In this document: positions 1 through 7,142 of the stretch, in pieces
Layout: each line of letters opens with the position of its first letter
Numbering within the stretch: position 1 is the stretch's first letter
Assembly: GCA_910578985.1 (NCBI GenBank)
Contig: CAJTSF010000029.1
Location: 1-27,576, forward strand
DNA: 27,576 bases
Source of the DNA: an uncultured Odoribacter sp.
GTDB lineage: Bacteria > Bacteroidota > Bacteroidia > Bacteroidales > Marinifilaceae
Reading direction: 5' to 3'
Program-made: the position numbers and the translations under genes
Notes under the pieces: model-generated
Databases searched by the model: none
Told to the model about the DNA's origin: nothing
The model's input: only the letters and a program-made list of their open reading frames with translations

Positions 1-1
1 A

Positions 2-1948
2 CAGAAGGCGGTGGTGCTACGGCTGGACAAGGGGCTGGGGAAGATGGGGAAGGAGGCATACCGGTTGCGGGTGGCGCCGAATGGGGTGCGGATAGAGGGG
101 GCGACGGCGGCGGGGTTGTTTTACGGGGTGCAGACGCTGTTGCAGTTGTTGCCGGCGGAGGTGTGTGCGGCAGGGGTGCGGGAAGCGGAGTGGAGCGTGC
201 CGTGTGTGGAGGTGGAGGATGCGCCACGGTTCGGATGGAGGGGATTCATGCTGGATGTGGCGCGGCAGTTTTATACGGTGGACTATGTGAAGAGTTGCCT
301 GGATTGGATGGCGATGTATAAGTTGAACGTGTTCCATTGGCACCTGACGGACGACGAGGGGTGGCGTGTGGAAATCAAGAAGCATCCGGAACTGACGGAG
401 ACGGCGGCGTGGCGCGGTCCTCGGGAAGAGGTGCCGCCCGTGTACGGTTCGGGATACCACCGCTACGGGGGATATTATACGCAGGAGGAGATCCGGGAGG
501 TGGTGCGCTATGCGGCGGAGCGGCATATCATGGTGATGCCGGAAATCGAGGCGCCGGGGCACAGCCGGGCAATCGATGCGGCGTTTCCGGAATTGAAGTG
601 CGAGTATATCGAGGAGGGGAAGCACCGGGAGACGCAGAATACATGGTGTGTGGGGTGCGAGCGGGGGTATGCGTTGCTGGGGGATATCCTGGCGGAGGTG
701 GCGGAGTTGTTCCCGTGCCCGTATATCCATATCGGCGGGGATGAGGTGAACAAGGAGTACTGGGAGAATTGCCGCCGGTGCGCGGCGGTGAAGGAACGGG
801 AGGGGTTGTCGAATTCAGCGGAGTTGCAGCACTATTTCATTACCCGGGTGGACAGCCTGGTGCGCGGAGTGGGGAAACGGATGGGAGGCTGGAGCGAGAT
901 GATGGACGGCGGGGAACTGGCGGCGGGGACGACGGTGTTTTCCTGGATAGGAATCGAGCATGGAATCAAGGCGGCGCGCAAGGGGTTGCCGGTGGTGATG
1001 ATGCCGGGAGGAAGCTGTTATCTGGATATGGCATGCACGGAAAAGGAGCGGGGACATTATTGGGCGGGGCTGTTGCCGATGGAGAGGGTGTATGCGTTTA
1101 ACCCGCTCGTGCCGGACAGCCTGACGCCTGAGGAGCGTTCGAGGGTGTTGGGCGTGGAGGCGGCGTTGTGGGGAGAGATGGCGGACAAGCCGGCGTGGTA
1201 TGCGGAGTATCAGCTGTTCCCGCGCTTGTGTGCGGTGGCGGAGGTGGCGTGGACGCCGCAGGAAGAGCGGGATTTCGGGGATTTCGCCGCCAGGCTGGAG
1301 CGGACGCATTACCGACGTTTGTATGAGGCGGGCATCCGTTTCCGGGTGCCGTTCCCGGAGGTGACTTATGCGGACGGGGTGTTGCGGGCGGAGGCGCCTT
1401 ATGCGGGGGCAGTGGTGCGTTATACGGCGGACGGGAGCGAGCCGACCTGTTTTTCGACTCCCTATGAGGCTCCCATCCGGACGGAGGTGCCGGAGCGTTA
1501 CCGTTTCCGGACGTTTTTCACGCCCCACTGGGGAAGCATTGCCAACGGGATGGTGAAACGGCTGTATCCGAAGATGAGTGTGGAGACGAATATCGCCCTG
1601 CATGCGAAGACGAAGGAGAACGCGCTGACGGACGGGGACGACGGGACGATTTTCATGAGCGCCCGCCGGGTGGACCGCGGGGACTGCCTGACGTTTATTT
1701 TCGACGAGCCGCTGGATTGCCGGAAAATACGGATTGAGACGGGTGTGCGGCAGACGTCGCATTATATCGCCACGCATGCGTATGCGGAATTGTCGTATGA
1801 CGGGAAGCGTTTTTTGCGGGCGGGCGTGCTGGATATCGACGGGGATATCGACGTGGTGTGCACGATGCCGGTGAAATCGGTGCGTATTGTCTTCACGGAG
1901 AGGCAGTTCGAGCCGTGTTTGGTGGTACGGGATTTGATAATCGAATAG
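2..1948 (+). CDS. Beta-N-acetylhexosaminidase, GH20 family (5' end cut by window)
   Basis: Glycoside hydrolase family 20 enzyme that removes terminal GlcNAc/GalNAc from glycans by substrate-assisted catalysis. The reading frame is open to the left edge, so the true start lies outside; a GTG at 11 is not a credible start because the GH20b-type domain is already under way there. Counting from that GTG, AGLFYGVQTLLQLL (about 34-47) closes the N-terminal domain. The TIM barrel follows, with FHWHLTDDEGW and the catalytic Asp-Glu pair in HIGGDE (D244, E245). EAALWGE and a conserved tryptophan-rich end close the barrel. Residues about 445-500 look like the chitobiase C-terminal domain (RYTADGSEPT). 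Residues about 525-645 look like a discoidin/F5-8C-type beta-sandwich, a common GH20 tail in Bacteroidales. An export signal cannot be checked. Family assignment is firm; the exact linkage is unknown. Confidence 0.94.
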   Translation, partial: QKAVVLRLDKGLGKMGKEAYRLRVAPNGVRIEGATAAGLFYGVQTLLQLLPAEVCAAGVREAEWSVPCVEVEDAPRFGWRGFMLDVARQFYTVDYVKSCLDWMAMYKLNVFHWHLTDDEGWRVEIKKHPELTETAAWRGPREEVPPVYGSGYHRYGGYYTQEEIREVVRYAAERHIMVMPEIEAPGHSRAIDAAFPELKCEYIEEGKHRETQNTWCVGCERGYALLGDILAEVAELFPCPYIHIGGDEVNKEYWENCRRCAAVKEREGLSNSAELQHYFITRVDSLVRGVGKRMGGWSEMMDGGELAAGTTVFSWIGIEHGIKAARKGLPVVMMPGGSCYLDMACTEKERGHYWAGLLPMERVYAFNPLVPDSLTPEERSRVLGVEAALWGEMADKPAWYAEYQLFPRLCAVAEVAWTPQEERDFGDFAARLERTHYRRLYEAGIRFRVPFPEVTYADGVLRAEAPYAGAVVRYTADGSEPTCFSTPYEAPIRTEVPERYRFRTFFTPHWGSIANGMVKRLYPKMSVETNIALHAKTKENALTDGDDGTIFMSARRVDRGDCLTFIFDEPLDCRKIRIETGVRQTSHYIATHAYAELSYDGKRFLRAGVLDIDGDIDVVCTMPVKSVRIVFTERQFEPCLVVRDLIIE

Positions 1949-2001
1949 CGAATGTTAATGGGAGACTGTTGGTTTTATTTAATTTTAATCGACAGTTCTT
2001 T

Positions 2002-2061
2002 ATTTCCTGCTCCCGTACGGGGAGAATAGCGGATATTTATCCATCCCGGCAGGAAATTTTT
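2002..2061 (+). terminator. Probable terminator of the GH20 gene
   Basis: Arms ATTTCCTGC (2002-2010) and GCAGGAAAT (2049-2057) are perfectly complementary and are followed by a T run (2057-2061). The interior can form two small stems (CTCCC/GGGAG and GGAT/ATCC), so the structure is branched rather than a simple hairpin. It lies 54 bp after the GH20 stop. Confidence 0.5.
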
Positions 2062-2133
2062 GCCGTTCGGGCGGCTGTGGGCTAAATACTGTTAATTTCG
2101 GCGTTAAAAAAATTTTTCGGATAACCCTTTTTG

Positions 2134-2156
2134 CCCTTTTGCGTGTTTTATAGACG
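2134..2156 (+). promoter_or_regulatory. Candidate ECF-sigma promoter for the thioredoxin-tail-like gene
   Basis: The segment CCCTTTTGCGTGTTTTATAGACG resembles the segment CCCTGAAATGTCTTACAAGTG in front of fecR (5964-5984). Both follow a CCCT-spacer-TGTYTTAYARRYG pattern, and both end exactly 31 bp before the chosen ATG. The similarity is seen by eye; its role as an ECF promoter is inference. No TAnnTTTG housekeeping -7 box is evident upstream of this gene. Confidence 0.3.
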
Positions 2157-2186
2157 TAAGTTAATCAAAAAAACAATAGGTTGAAC

Positions 2187-3020
2187 ATGAAGTGTAGATT
2201 TTTTTTGACGGCAGGGGTTATTTTATGGTGTGCCTGTCGTGCATGGGCGGTGGGAAATCCGTCGGACGGATTGAGCGATTTGATGAAGACATTCAAGGAG
2301 AATCCCTCGGATGCGAAGGTGACGGTGGCATTGCTGAAGGAGTTGAACAAGCAGGGAAAGTCGGGACAGGAGGTGGTGGACCGTTATTTCCAGACACAGC
2401 CGGAGGAGGAGTATTATAAAGAGTACAATTGGGAAATCGTGCGCGATTACGTGACGGATATCAACGCACCGCAGTTCAAGTTCCTGTTCAAGAATCAGGA
2501 CCGTTTCATCGAGCTTTATTCGAAAGACGACGTTTACCAGAAACTGGACGATGTGTTCGTTGCCCATCTGGAAAAGTTTTACGACCGTAACAGGGCTGAC
2601 TACGAGGCTCAGTTGAAACGGATCGAGGAAATCGGGTATGCGCATTTCGACGTGGTGAGCGATTATTTTTATATCCGCCAGCTGAAAGCGGAGAAGAAGG
2701 CGGAGGACTATTTTTACAAGGCGCGGAAGCTGTTCCGTTATTTTCCGGAGAATCGTCCGATGATCAAGGAGATTACGAAAGGGGCGCTGGAAATCATGAC
2801 GGACGTTTCGCGGTTGAAGGTCATCCAGTTGTGGGCGGGAAAGACCGTGGAGTCGAAAACGGATTTCGAGGCGATTTACAATTATGTGGAAATCTCCCAG
2901 AAGTGCGGTTTCTTCGACGTGGCGAAGCGGTATGCCTCCATCGCGAAGAACCTGGCGAGCAAGTCCGGAGACGCCGCTATGCAACGGAAAGCGGAGGAGT
3001 TGATGAAGATGATTAATTGA
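2187..3020 (+). CDS. Secreted helical protein resembling the C-terminal tail of thioredoxin-family proteins
   Basis: A 277-residue protein of unknown function. Residues 1-21 form a signal peptide ending AWA before VGNPSDG, so it is probably periplasmic. The start is the ATG at 2187, because the in-frame TTG two codons earlier adds nothing to the signal. The rest is rich in charged and aromatic residues and reads as TPR-like helices. The stretch NWEIVRDYV...FKFLFKNQDRFIELY resembles the helical tail that follows the thioredoxin fold in Bacteroidales thioredoxin proteins. The thioredoxin at 14572 has a comparable MYKLFRSYA...VYARKTELVKRYG segment. No CxxC motif or thioredoxin fold is present here, so it looks like that tail standing alone. 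It is a single-gene transcription unit between two terminators. The CDS is firm; the relationship is inferred by eye. Confidence 0.8.
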   Translation: MKCRFFLTAGVILWCACRAWAVGNPSDGLSDLMKTFKENPSDAKVTVALLKELNKQGKSGQEVVDRYFQTQPEEEYYKEYNWEIVRDYVTDINAPQFKFLFKNQDRFIELYSKDDVYQKLDDVFVAHLEKFYDRNRADYEAQLKRIEEIGYAHFDVVSDYFYIRQLKAEKKAEDYFYKARKLFRYFPENRPMIKEITKGALEIMTDVSRLKVIQLWAGKTVESKTDFEAIYNYVEISQKCGFFDVAKRYASIAKNLASKSGDAAMQRKAEELMKMIN

Positions 3021-3046
3021 TGTTTTTTTTATCCTTTTTGAGGAAG

Positions 3047-3078
3047 AAAAACCGTTCTTTGCGAAAGGAACGGTTTTT
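3047..3078 (+). terminator. Rho-independent terminator after the 2187 gene
   Basis: AAAAACCGTTC (3047-3057) pairs perfectly with GAACGGTTTTT (3068-3078), and the stem extends inward through T-G and T-A pairs to a four-base GCGA loop. The downstream arm ends in a five-T run. It is near-symmetrical, so it could act on both strands. Confidence 0.88.
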
Positions 3079-3083
3079 CTTTA

Positions 3084-3113
3084 TTGGATATATTTTTTTA
3101 TTGTTTATCTTTG
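3084..3113 (+). promoter_or_regulatory. Bacteroidetes housekeeping promoter of the GNAT-ibrA-ibrB unit
   Basis: A perfect TAnnTTTG -7 box (TATCTTTG, 3106-3113) is preceded by TTG (3084-3086) exactly 19 bp upstream, the expected spacing for the -33 element of the Bacteroidetes primary sigma factor. It lies just after the preceding terminator and 28 bp before the first ATG of the unit. Confidence 0.75.
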
Positions 3114-3141
3114 GCGCATGCAATTAATCTGAAAAAGGGAG

Positions 3142-3549
3142 ATGGAAATAGAAAAACTTAGCGGAACGGAAGAGCGGTTGTATCAGTTGGTTGGTCCTTT
3201 GGTGATGGATCCCGCCGTGTTACGCCAGAATAATAATTACCCTTTCAAGACCTCTGTGCACTACATTTGGTTCGTGGCGGTGGAGGAGGACCTGGTGCTC
3301 GGGTTTATGCCTGTGGAGGTGAAGAACGACCAGGCGGTCATCAATAATTATTATATCGCCGACGAGAATCCGGGATTCCTGATAGCCATGCTGAAGAGCG
3401 TGTTGGGGTATTTCGGTAAAGAGTACCGGGTGCAGGCCGTGGTGCAGATGCGGGATATCGACGTCTTTAAGAAGCATAAATTTGAGGTTATCAGAACATG
3501 GAAAGTGTACGTAAGAATGGAGCTCCGGCGCCGAAAACCCAAAAACTGA
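3142..3549 (+). CDS. Small GNAT-like protein, first gene of the IbrA/IbrB unit
   Basis: A 135-residue cytoplasmic protein with no signal peptide or membrane segment. The pattern fits a minimal GNAT acetyltransferase fold: a HYIWFVAVEEDLVLGF strand pair, an INNYYIADENPG strand, an amphipathic helix (FLIAMLKSVLGYF), then FKKHKFEVIRTWKVYVRM, which resembles the usual C-terminal GF...K-x-Y-x-x-M ending. The acetyl-CoA pyrophosphate loop (Q/RxxGxG/A) is not obvious, so activity is uncertain and it may be a degenerate GNAT acting as a binding partner. The start ATG follows AAAAAGGGAG. Its 3' end overlaps the start of the IbrA-like gene by 52 bp in another frame, which implies translational coupling. 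CDS likely; fold assignment moderate; substrate unknown. Confidence 0.75.
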   Translation: MEIEKLSGTEERLYQLVGPLVMDPAVLRQNNNYPFKTSVHYIWFVAVEEDLVLGFMPVEVKNDQAVINNYYIADENPGFLIAMLKSVLGYFGKEYRVQAVVQMRDIDVFKKHKFEVIRTWKVYVRMELRRRKPKN

Positions 3550-4820
3550 ATGTGTACGAGCAGGTTCAGGTCCGCCTGGATATGGTGTTCAAGAATTTCG
3601 ACAATGTGTACGTGTCTTTCTCGGGGGGGAAGGACAGCAGTGTGTTGCTCTTTTTGTGCATCGAGTATCTCCGCAAACATTATCCGGGACGGAAACTGGG
3701 AGTGTTCCACATGGATTACGAGGTGCAGTACCACGAGACCATCCGTTTCGTGGACAAGGTGTTGAAAGAAAATCAGGACATTCTGGAGGTGTATCGCGTG
3801 TGCGTGCCGTTCAAGGTGGCGACCTGCACATCCATGTACCAGCGCTATTGGCGTCCGTGGGACGAGGAGATGAAAGAGCATTGGGTGCGTGAGATGCCCG
3901 AGGGTGCGTGGGTGCGGGAGGATTTCCCTTTTTTCAGCCGCCGCATGCTGGATTACGAGTTCCAGCGTTCGTTCGCCCGCTGGCTGCATGCCCGCAAGAA
4001 TGCCAAGCGCACCTGTTGCATGGTGGGTATCCGCACGCAGGAGAGCCTGAACCGGTGGCGCACCATCAACCACAAGGATTCGTTCCGTTTCCGGGGTTGG
4101 AAGTGGGCGCGGCGCATGAATCCGGGGATTTACAACGCTTATCCGATATACGACTGGCTGACGACGGATATATGGGTGGCGAACGGCAAGTTCAAGTGGC
4201 CCTATAACCGTTTGTACGATTTGTATTATCAGGCGGGCGTTCCTCTGGAAAAGCAGCGGGTCGCCAGCCCGTTTATTTCGGAAGCCCGTTCCGGCCTGAG
4301 CCTTTACCGTGCCATTGACCCCGACATGTGGGGCAAGATGGTGAACCGGGTGAACGGGGTGAATTTCACGGCGCTGTATGCGAATACGACGGCGGTGGGG
4401 TGGCGGCAGCAGGTGACCTTGCCGAAAGGGTACACGTGGGCGTCTTATATGACCTTCCTGCTGGACACGCTGCCGGAGAGCACGCGGAAGAACTACCAGA
4501 ATAAGCTGGCGGTGAGCATGCAGTTCTGGCGGGACAAGGGCGGGGTGCTTTCGGAGGAGACCATCCAGCGCTTGAGGGATGCGGGAATACCGGTGATTGT
4601 GATGCCCCACACCAATTACAAGACGGACAAGAAGCCGGTGCGCATGGAGTATATGGACGATTTCGACGATCCCAATTTCAAGGATTTGCCGACGTTCAAG
4701 CGGATTTGTATTTGTATATTGAAAAACGACCATACCTGTAAATATATGGGTTTCGCTCCCACCAAGCTGGAGAAGGAGAAACGGACCCGGGTCATGGAAA
4801 AATATAAGAGATTGTTATGA
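3498..4820 (+). CDS. ibrA-like: IbrA-like PAPS-reductase-family protein (DUF3440)
   Basis: A 440-residue cytoplasmic member of the adenine nucleotide alpha-hydrolase (PP-loop) superfamily. The PP-loop SFSGGKDS (residues 40-47) binds ATP or a nucleotide. KRTCCMVGIRTQESLNRWR (about 171-189) and YPIYDWLTTDIW are typical of the PAPS-reductase/DUF3440 branch. The C-terminal ICICILKNDHTCKYMGF (from about 404), with a C-x-C-x6-C cysteine cluster, is the DUF3440 signature region. The ATG at 3498 is preferred despite the overlap because KLNVYEQVQVRL just before the PP-loop is part of the family pattern. Named after E. coli IbrA, which with IbrB activates immunoglobulin-binding eib genes; the biochemical reaction is not established. 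Relatedness to DndC-type sulfur-transfer enzymes makes nucleic-acid modification a possibility (inference). It overlaps the next gene by ATGA. Confidence 0.9.
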   Translation: MESVRKNGAPAPKTQKLNVYEQVQVRLDMVFKNFDNVYVSFSGGKDSSVLLFLCIEYLRKHYPGRKLGVFHMDYEVQYHETIRFVDKVLKENQDILEVYRVCVPFKVATCTSMYQRYWRPWDEEMKEHWVREMPEGAWVREDFPFFSRRMLDYEFQRSFARWLHARKNAKRTCCMVGIRTQESLNRWRTINHKDSFRFRGWKWARRMNPGIYNAYPIYDWLTTDIWVANGKFKWPYNRLYDLYYQAGVPLEKQRVASPFISEARSGLSLYRAIDPDMWGKMVNRVNGVNFTALYANTTAVGWRQQVTLPKGYTWASYMTFLLDTLPESTRKNYQNKLAVSMQFWRDKGGVLSEETIQRLRDAGIPVIVMPHTNYKTDKKPVRMEYMDDFDDPNFKDLPTFKRICICILKNDHTCKYMGFAPTKLEKEKRTRVMEKYKRLL

Positions 4821-5326
4821 TTGAATACGAAAGCCCCGTGTATAAGGTGATTGCCGTGCCTGTGGAGAAAGTGATGGCAAACGATTACAACCCGAATATC
4901 GTGGCTCCGCCGGAGATGCAGTTGCTGGAACTTTCCATCTGGGAGGACGGTTATACGATGCCTTGCGTGTGCTATTATCTGCCGGAAGTGGATAAATACG
5001 AATTGGTGGACGGGTATCACCGCTATCTGGTGTTGAAGACTTCGAGGCGGATTTACGAGCGGGAGAAAGGGTTGTTGCCGGTGTCGGTCATCCAGAAGGA
5101 TATTTCCAACCGCATGGCATCCACCATCCGCCACAACCGCGCCCGGGGGACGCATAACGTGGAACTGATGGGGCATATTGTCTCCGAACTGACGAAGGCA
5201 GGGATGTCGGACCAGTGGATTCTCAAGAACATCGGTATGGAGAAGGATGAACTGTTGCGCTTGAAACAGATTACGGGGCTTGCCGAGTTGTTCGCGAACA
5301 AGGATTTCAGCCTGTCGGACGAGTAA
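4817..5326 (+). CDS. ibrB-like: IbrB-like ParB/sulfiredoxin-fold protein
   Basis: A 169-residue protein. Residues about 10-75 form a ParB N-terminal (ParB/sulfiredoxin) domain: NDYNPNIVAPPEMQLLELSI, then an EDGYTMPCVC strand and LVDGYHRYLVLK, the G-x-H-R nucleotide-binding box typical of ParB/IbrB. IRHNRARGTH (about 95-104) and a C-terminal helical segment with a helix-turn-helix feel (MSDQWILKNIGMEKDELLRLKQITG) follow, as in IbrB proteins. There is no ParA partner, so chromosome partition is unlikely. The start codon overlaps the IbrA-like stop (ATGA at 4817-4820), showing that the pair is co-translated. IbrA and IbrB are known as a pair in E. coli and phage-related islands; the molecular activity is unknown. 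Confidence 0.9.
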   Translation: MIEYESPVYKVIAVPVEKVMANDYNPNIVAPPEMQLLELSIWEDGYTMPCVCYYLPEVDKYELVDGYHRYLVLKTSRRIYEREKGLLPVSVIQKDISNRMASTIRHNRARGTHNVELMGHIVSELTKAGMSDQWILKNIGMEKDELLRLKQITGLAELFANKDFSLSDE

Positions 5327-5347
5327 CCAGGAGGTTTTATTGATTTT

Positions 5348-5929
5348 ATGGCGGACCAGCAGACCATACGGGATTTCATTGCCGGCGACACGAAAGCTTT
5401 CGAGCGTCTCTTCCGGGAGTATGCGCGCAGCATGCAGCTGACCGCCCTCGGAATTTGTCCGGACACCGACGTGGCGGAGGATGCCGTGCAGGAGAGTTTC
5501 TTGTACTTATGGGAGCACCGCCGGGATATCCGTCCGGATTTGTCTGTGGGCAATTATCTGCATACCTGTGTGCGGCATTATGTGTTGAACCACCTCCGGC
5601 ATGAGCATATCCGCCGGGAGCGGGAGGAGGATATCCGCCGCGAAATGGAATGGACGGCGCGGCACAGCGAGGACGAGGCGGAGTTCGAGTTCCGGTTGCA
5701 AGCCGTGCGGCAAATGGTGGAGGCGTTGCCGGAGTCCTGCCGCAAGATATTCGTGATGGCGGTCGTGGATGGGTGGGGGTATGCCGCTACGGCTTCCGAA
5801 CTCGGCTTGTCCGTCAATACTGTCAAATCCCAAGTGAAAATCGCCTATCGGAAATTGAAAAGCAATCTCCGGGAGCACCCGGGAGGCGCGTGTCTGGCTC
5901 TCCTTATGTGGCTCTGTGAGCGGGGATGA
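5348..5929 (+). CDS. ECF RNA polymerase sigma factor, FecI-like
   Basis: A 193-residue extracytoplasmic-function sigma-70 factor of the Bacteroidales expansion type. Region 2 (about 11-78) contains AFERLFREYA, DVAEDAVQESFLYLWEHR and VGNYLHTCVRHYVLNHLR for -10 recognition and core binding. Region 4 (about 120-172) contains ALPESCRKIF and the helix-turn-helix ATASELGLSVNTVKSQVKIA for -35 recognition. The ATG at 5348 is chosen; a strong AGGAGG lies at 5329-5334, unusual in Bacteroidetes and rather far (13 bp) from the ATG. The gene begins only 21 bp after the IbrB-like stop with no terminator or clear promoter between, so read-through from the 3106 promoter is likely. FecR follows 85 bp later, and the pair is expected to control the susC locus. 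Confidence 0.96.
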   Translation: MADQQTIRDFIAGDTKAFERLFREYARSMQLTALGICPDTDVAEDAVQESFLYLWEHRRDIRPDLSVGNYLHTCVRHYVLNHLRHEHIRREREEDIRREMEWTARHSEDEAEFEFRLQAVRQMVEALPESCRKIFVMAVVDGWGYAATASELGLSVNTVKSQVKIAYRKLKSNLREHPGGACLALLMWLCERG

Positions 5930-5963
5930 GGTATTTTTTCTAAAAAAATCTTTTTCTTTTTCA

Positions 5964-5984
5964 CCCTGAAATGTCTTACAAGTG
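5964..5984 (+). promoter_or_regulatory. Candidate ECF-type promoter in front of fecR
   Basis: CCCTGAAATGTCTTACAAGTG lies downstream of a T-rich tract in the sigma-fecR gap and ends 31 bp before the FecR ATG. It shares a CCCT-spacer-TGTYTTAYARRYG pattern and the identical distance with 2134-2156. It may be the self-regulated promoter of this sigma factor. This rests on by-eye comparison of two sites only. Confidence 0.35.
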
Positions 5985-6014
5985 CATTCTATTCGTCAGA
6001 AGATACGAAAAAGA

Positions 6015-7136
6015 ATGGATAGAAAAAAAGAAAACAGTGAAGAATTGTTCCGGAAGGTGTGGCGGGTGTTGAAGGGTGAGGAGGAGGCGGGGAGTGACGG
6101 GGAGGTGAGGGAAGTGGTGGAGCGGATGTTCCGGGTGGCGGAGATGCCGCCGTTGGAGGAGGAGAGGGTGTGGGCGCAGGTGGAGCGGCGCATCGTAAAG
6201 AACGGGAAGCGCCGGAGATGGGGACGGGTGATGCGTTATGCGGCGGCGGTGACGGTGCCGCTGTGGGGTGTTGCCGCAGGGTATTTGTTATGGAGCGGCT
6301 GGCAGGGGAGCCGGCAGGAGGTTGCCGCTTATGTGCGCCCGCAAAATGCCGTCGTGCTGACGCTGGCATCGGGCGAACGGGTGGCGTTGGATCGTAAACA
6401 TACGGGTGATTTCCTGGTGACGGAGGCGGTGTCTATCCGTCAGGACAGTTCCCGGGGATTGGCGTACGAGTCGAGAGGGGAACAGGCGACGGAACTCCAA
6501 TACAATGTGCTGGATGTGCCGGTGGCGACGGAATACCGCCTGGTGATGGAGGACGGCACGGTGGTCTACCTGAATGCCGACAGCCGGTTGAAATATCCGG
6601 AAGTGTTTACCGGCGGAGAGCGGAAAGTGTATCTGGAGGGGGAGGCTTATTTTGAGGTGGCGAAGGATGAGACCCGTCCTTTTGCCGTGGTGGCGGGAGG
6701 GGTGGAGGTCCGGGTGCTGGGGACACATTTCAATGTGAATGCTTATCCTGAAAAGCAACAGGTGGCGACAACCCTGGTCGAAGGGAAGGTGGAGGTCAGC
6801 AGCGGGAAGCGTCATGCGGTTCTTTCTCCGGGAGTGCAGGCGGTGGCGTCGGAGCAGGGGATGAAGTTGCAGGAGGTGGATGTGCGGGAGTACGTCGGAT
6901 GGAAAGACGGGCTGTTCGTTTTCAGCCGGATGCCTTTGGAGGAAATCATGCGGCAGGTGTACCGCTGGTACGGCGTGCAGGCGGTTTTCTTCTCGGAAGA
7001 GGTGCGTCGGATGACCTTTACGGGCGTCATCAACAAAGCGATGTCGGCGGAAGAATTGTTTCAAGTCATTGAAAAAGTGGTTCATGTACGTTTTACGATA
7101 GGGAAAGACAACCAGGTCGTAATAACGCCCAAATAA
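6015..7136 (+). CDS. FecR-family anti-sigma factor
   Basis: A 373-residue inner-membrane anti-sigma regulator. The cytoplasmic N-terminus (1-72), rich in Glu/Arg, would hold the sigma factor. A single transmembrane helix spans about 74-95 (AAAVTVPLWGVAAGYLLW). The periplasmic FecR domain (about 168-263) carries LVMEDGTVVYLNADSRLKYP, VYLEGEAYFEVAKD, RPFAV and VRVLGTHFNVNAY. A DUF4974 domain closes the protein (about 306-370), as is usual in Bacteroidetes. The ATG at 6015 is preferred to an in-frame GTG at 5982 that would run through the putative promoter. It lies between the sigma factor and the STN-containing receptor, the classic FecI-FecR-FecA order; the DUF4974/FecR part should contact the receptor STN domain. 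Confidence 0.95.
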   Translation: MDRKKENSEELFRKVWRVLKGEEEAGSDGEVREVVERMFRVAEMPPLEEERVWAQVERRIVKNGKRRRWGRVMRYAAAVTVPLWGVAAGYLLWSGWQGSRQEVAAYVRPQNAVVLTLASGERVALDRKHTGDFLVTEAVSIRQDSSRGLAYESRGEQATELQYNVLDVPVATEYRLVMEDGTVVYLNADSRLKYPEVFTGGERKVYLEGEAYFEVAKDETRPFAVVAGGVEVRVLGTHFNVNAYPEKQQVATTLVEGKVEVSSGKRHAVLSPGVQAVASEQGMKLQEVDVREYVGWKDGLFVFSRMPLEEIMRQVYRWYGVQAVFFSEEVRRMTFTGVINKAMSAEELFQVIEKVVHVRFTIGKDNQVVITPK

Positions 7137-7142
7137 AGAAAA

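Noticed and set aside
815..1777. Minus-strand open frame opposite the GH20 gene
   Set aside because: Arg/His/Pro-rich shadow; the plus strand carries catalytic GH20 motifs.
3351..4733. Minus-strand open frame of 460 codons opposite the IbrA-like gene
   Set aside because: His/Arg/Pro-rich shadow translation. The plus-strand gene has the PP-loop and DUF3440 motifs.
4817..5326. Chromosome-partition ParB or a replication origin
   Set aside because: Only the ParB/sulfiredoxin fold is present, there is no ParA or parS-like site, and the IbrA partner identifies it as IbrB-like.
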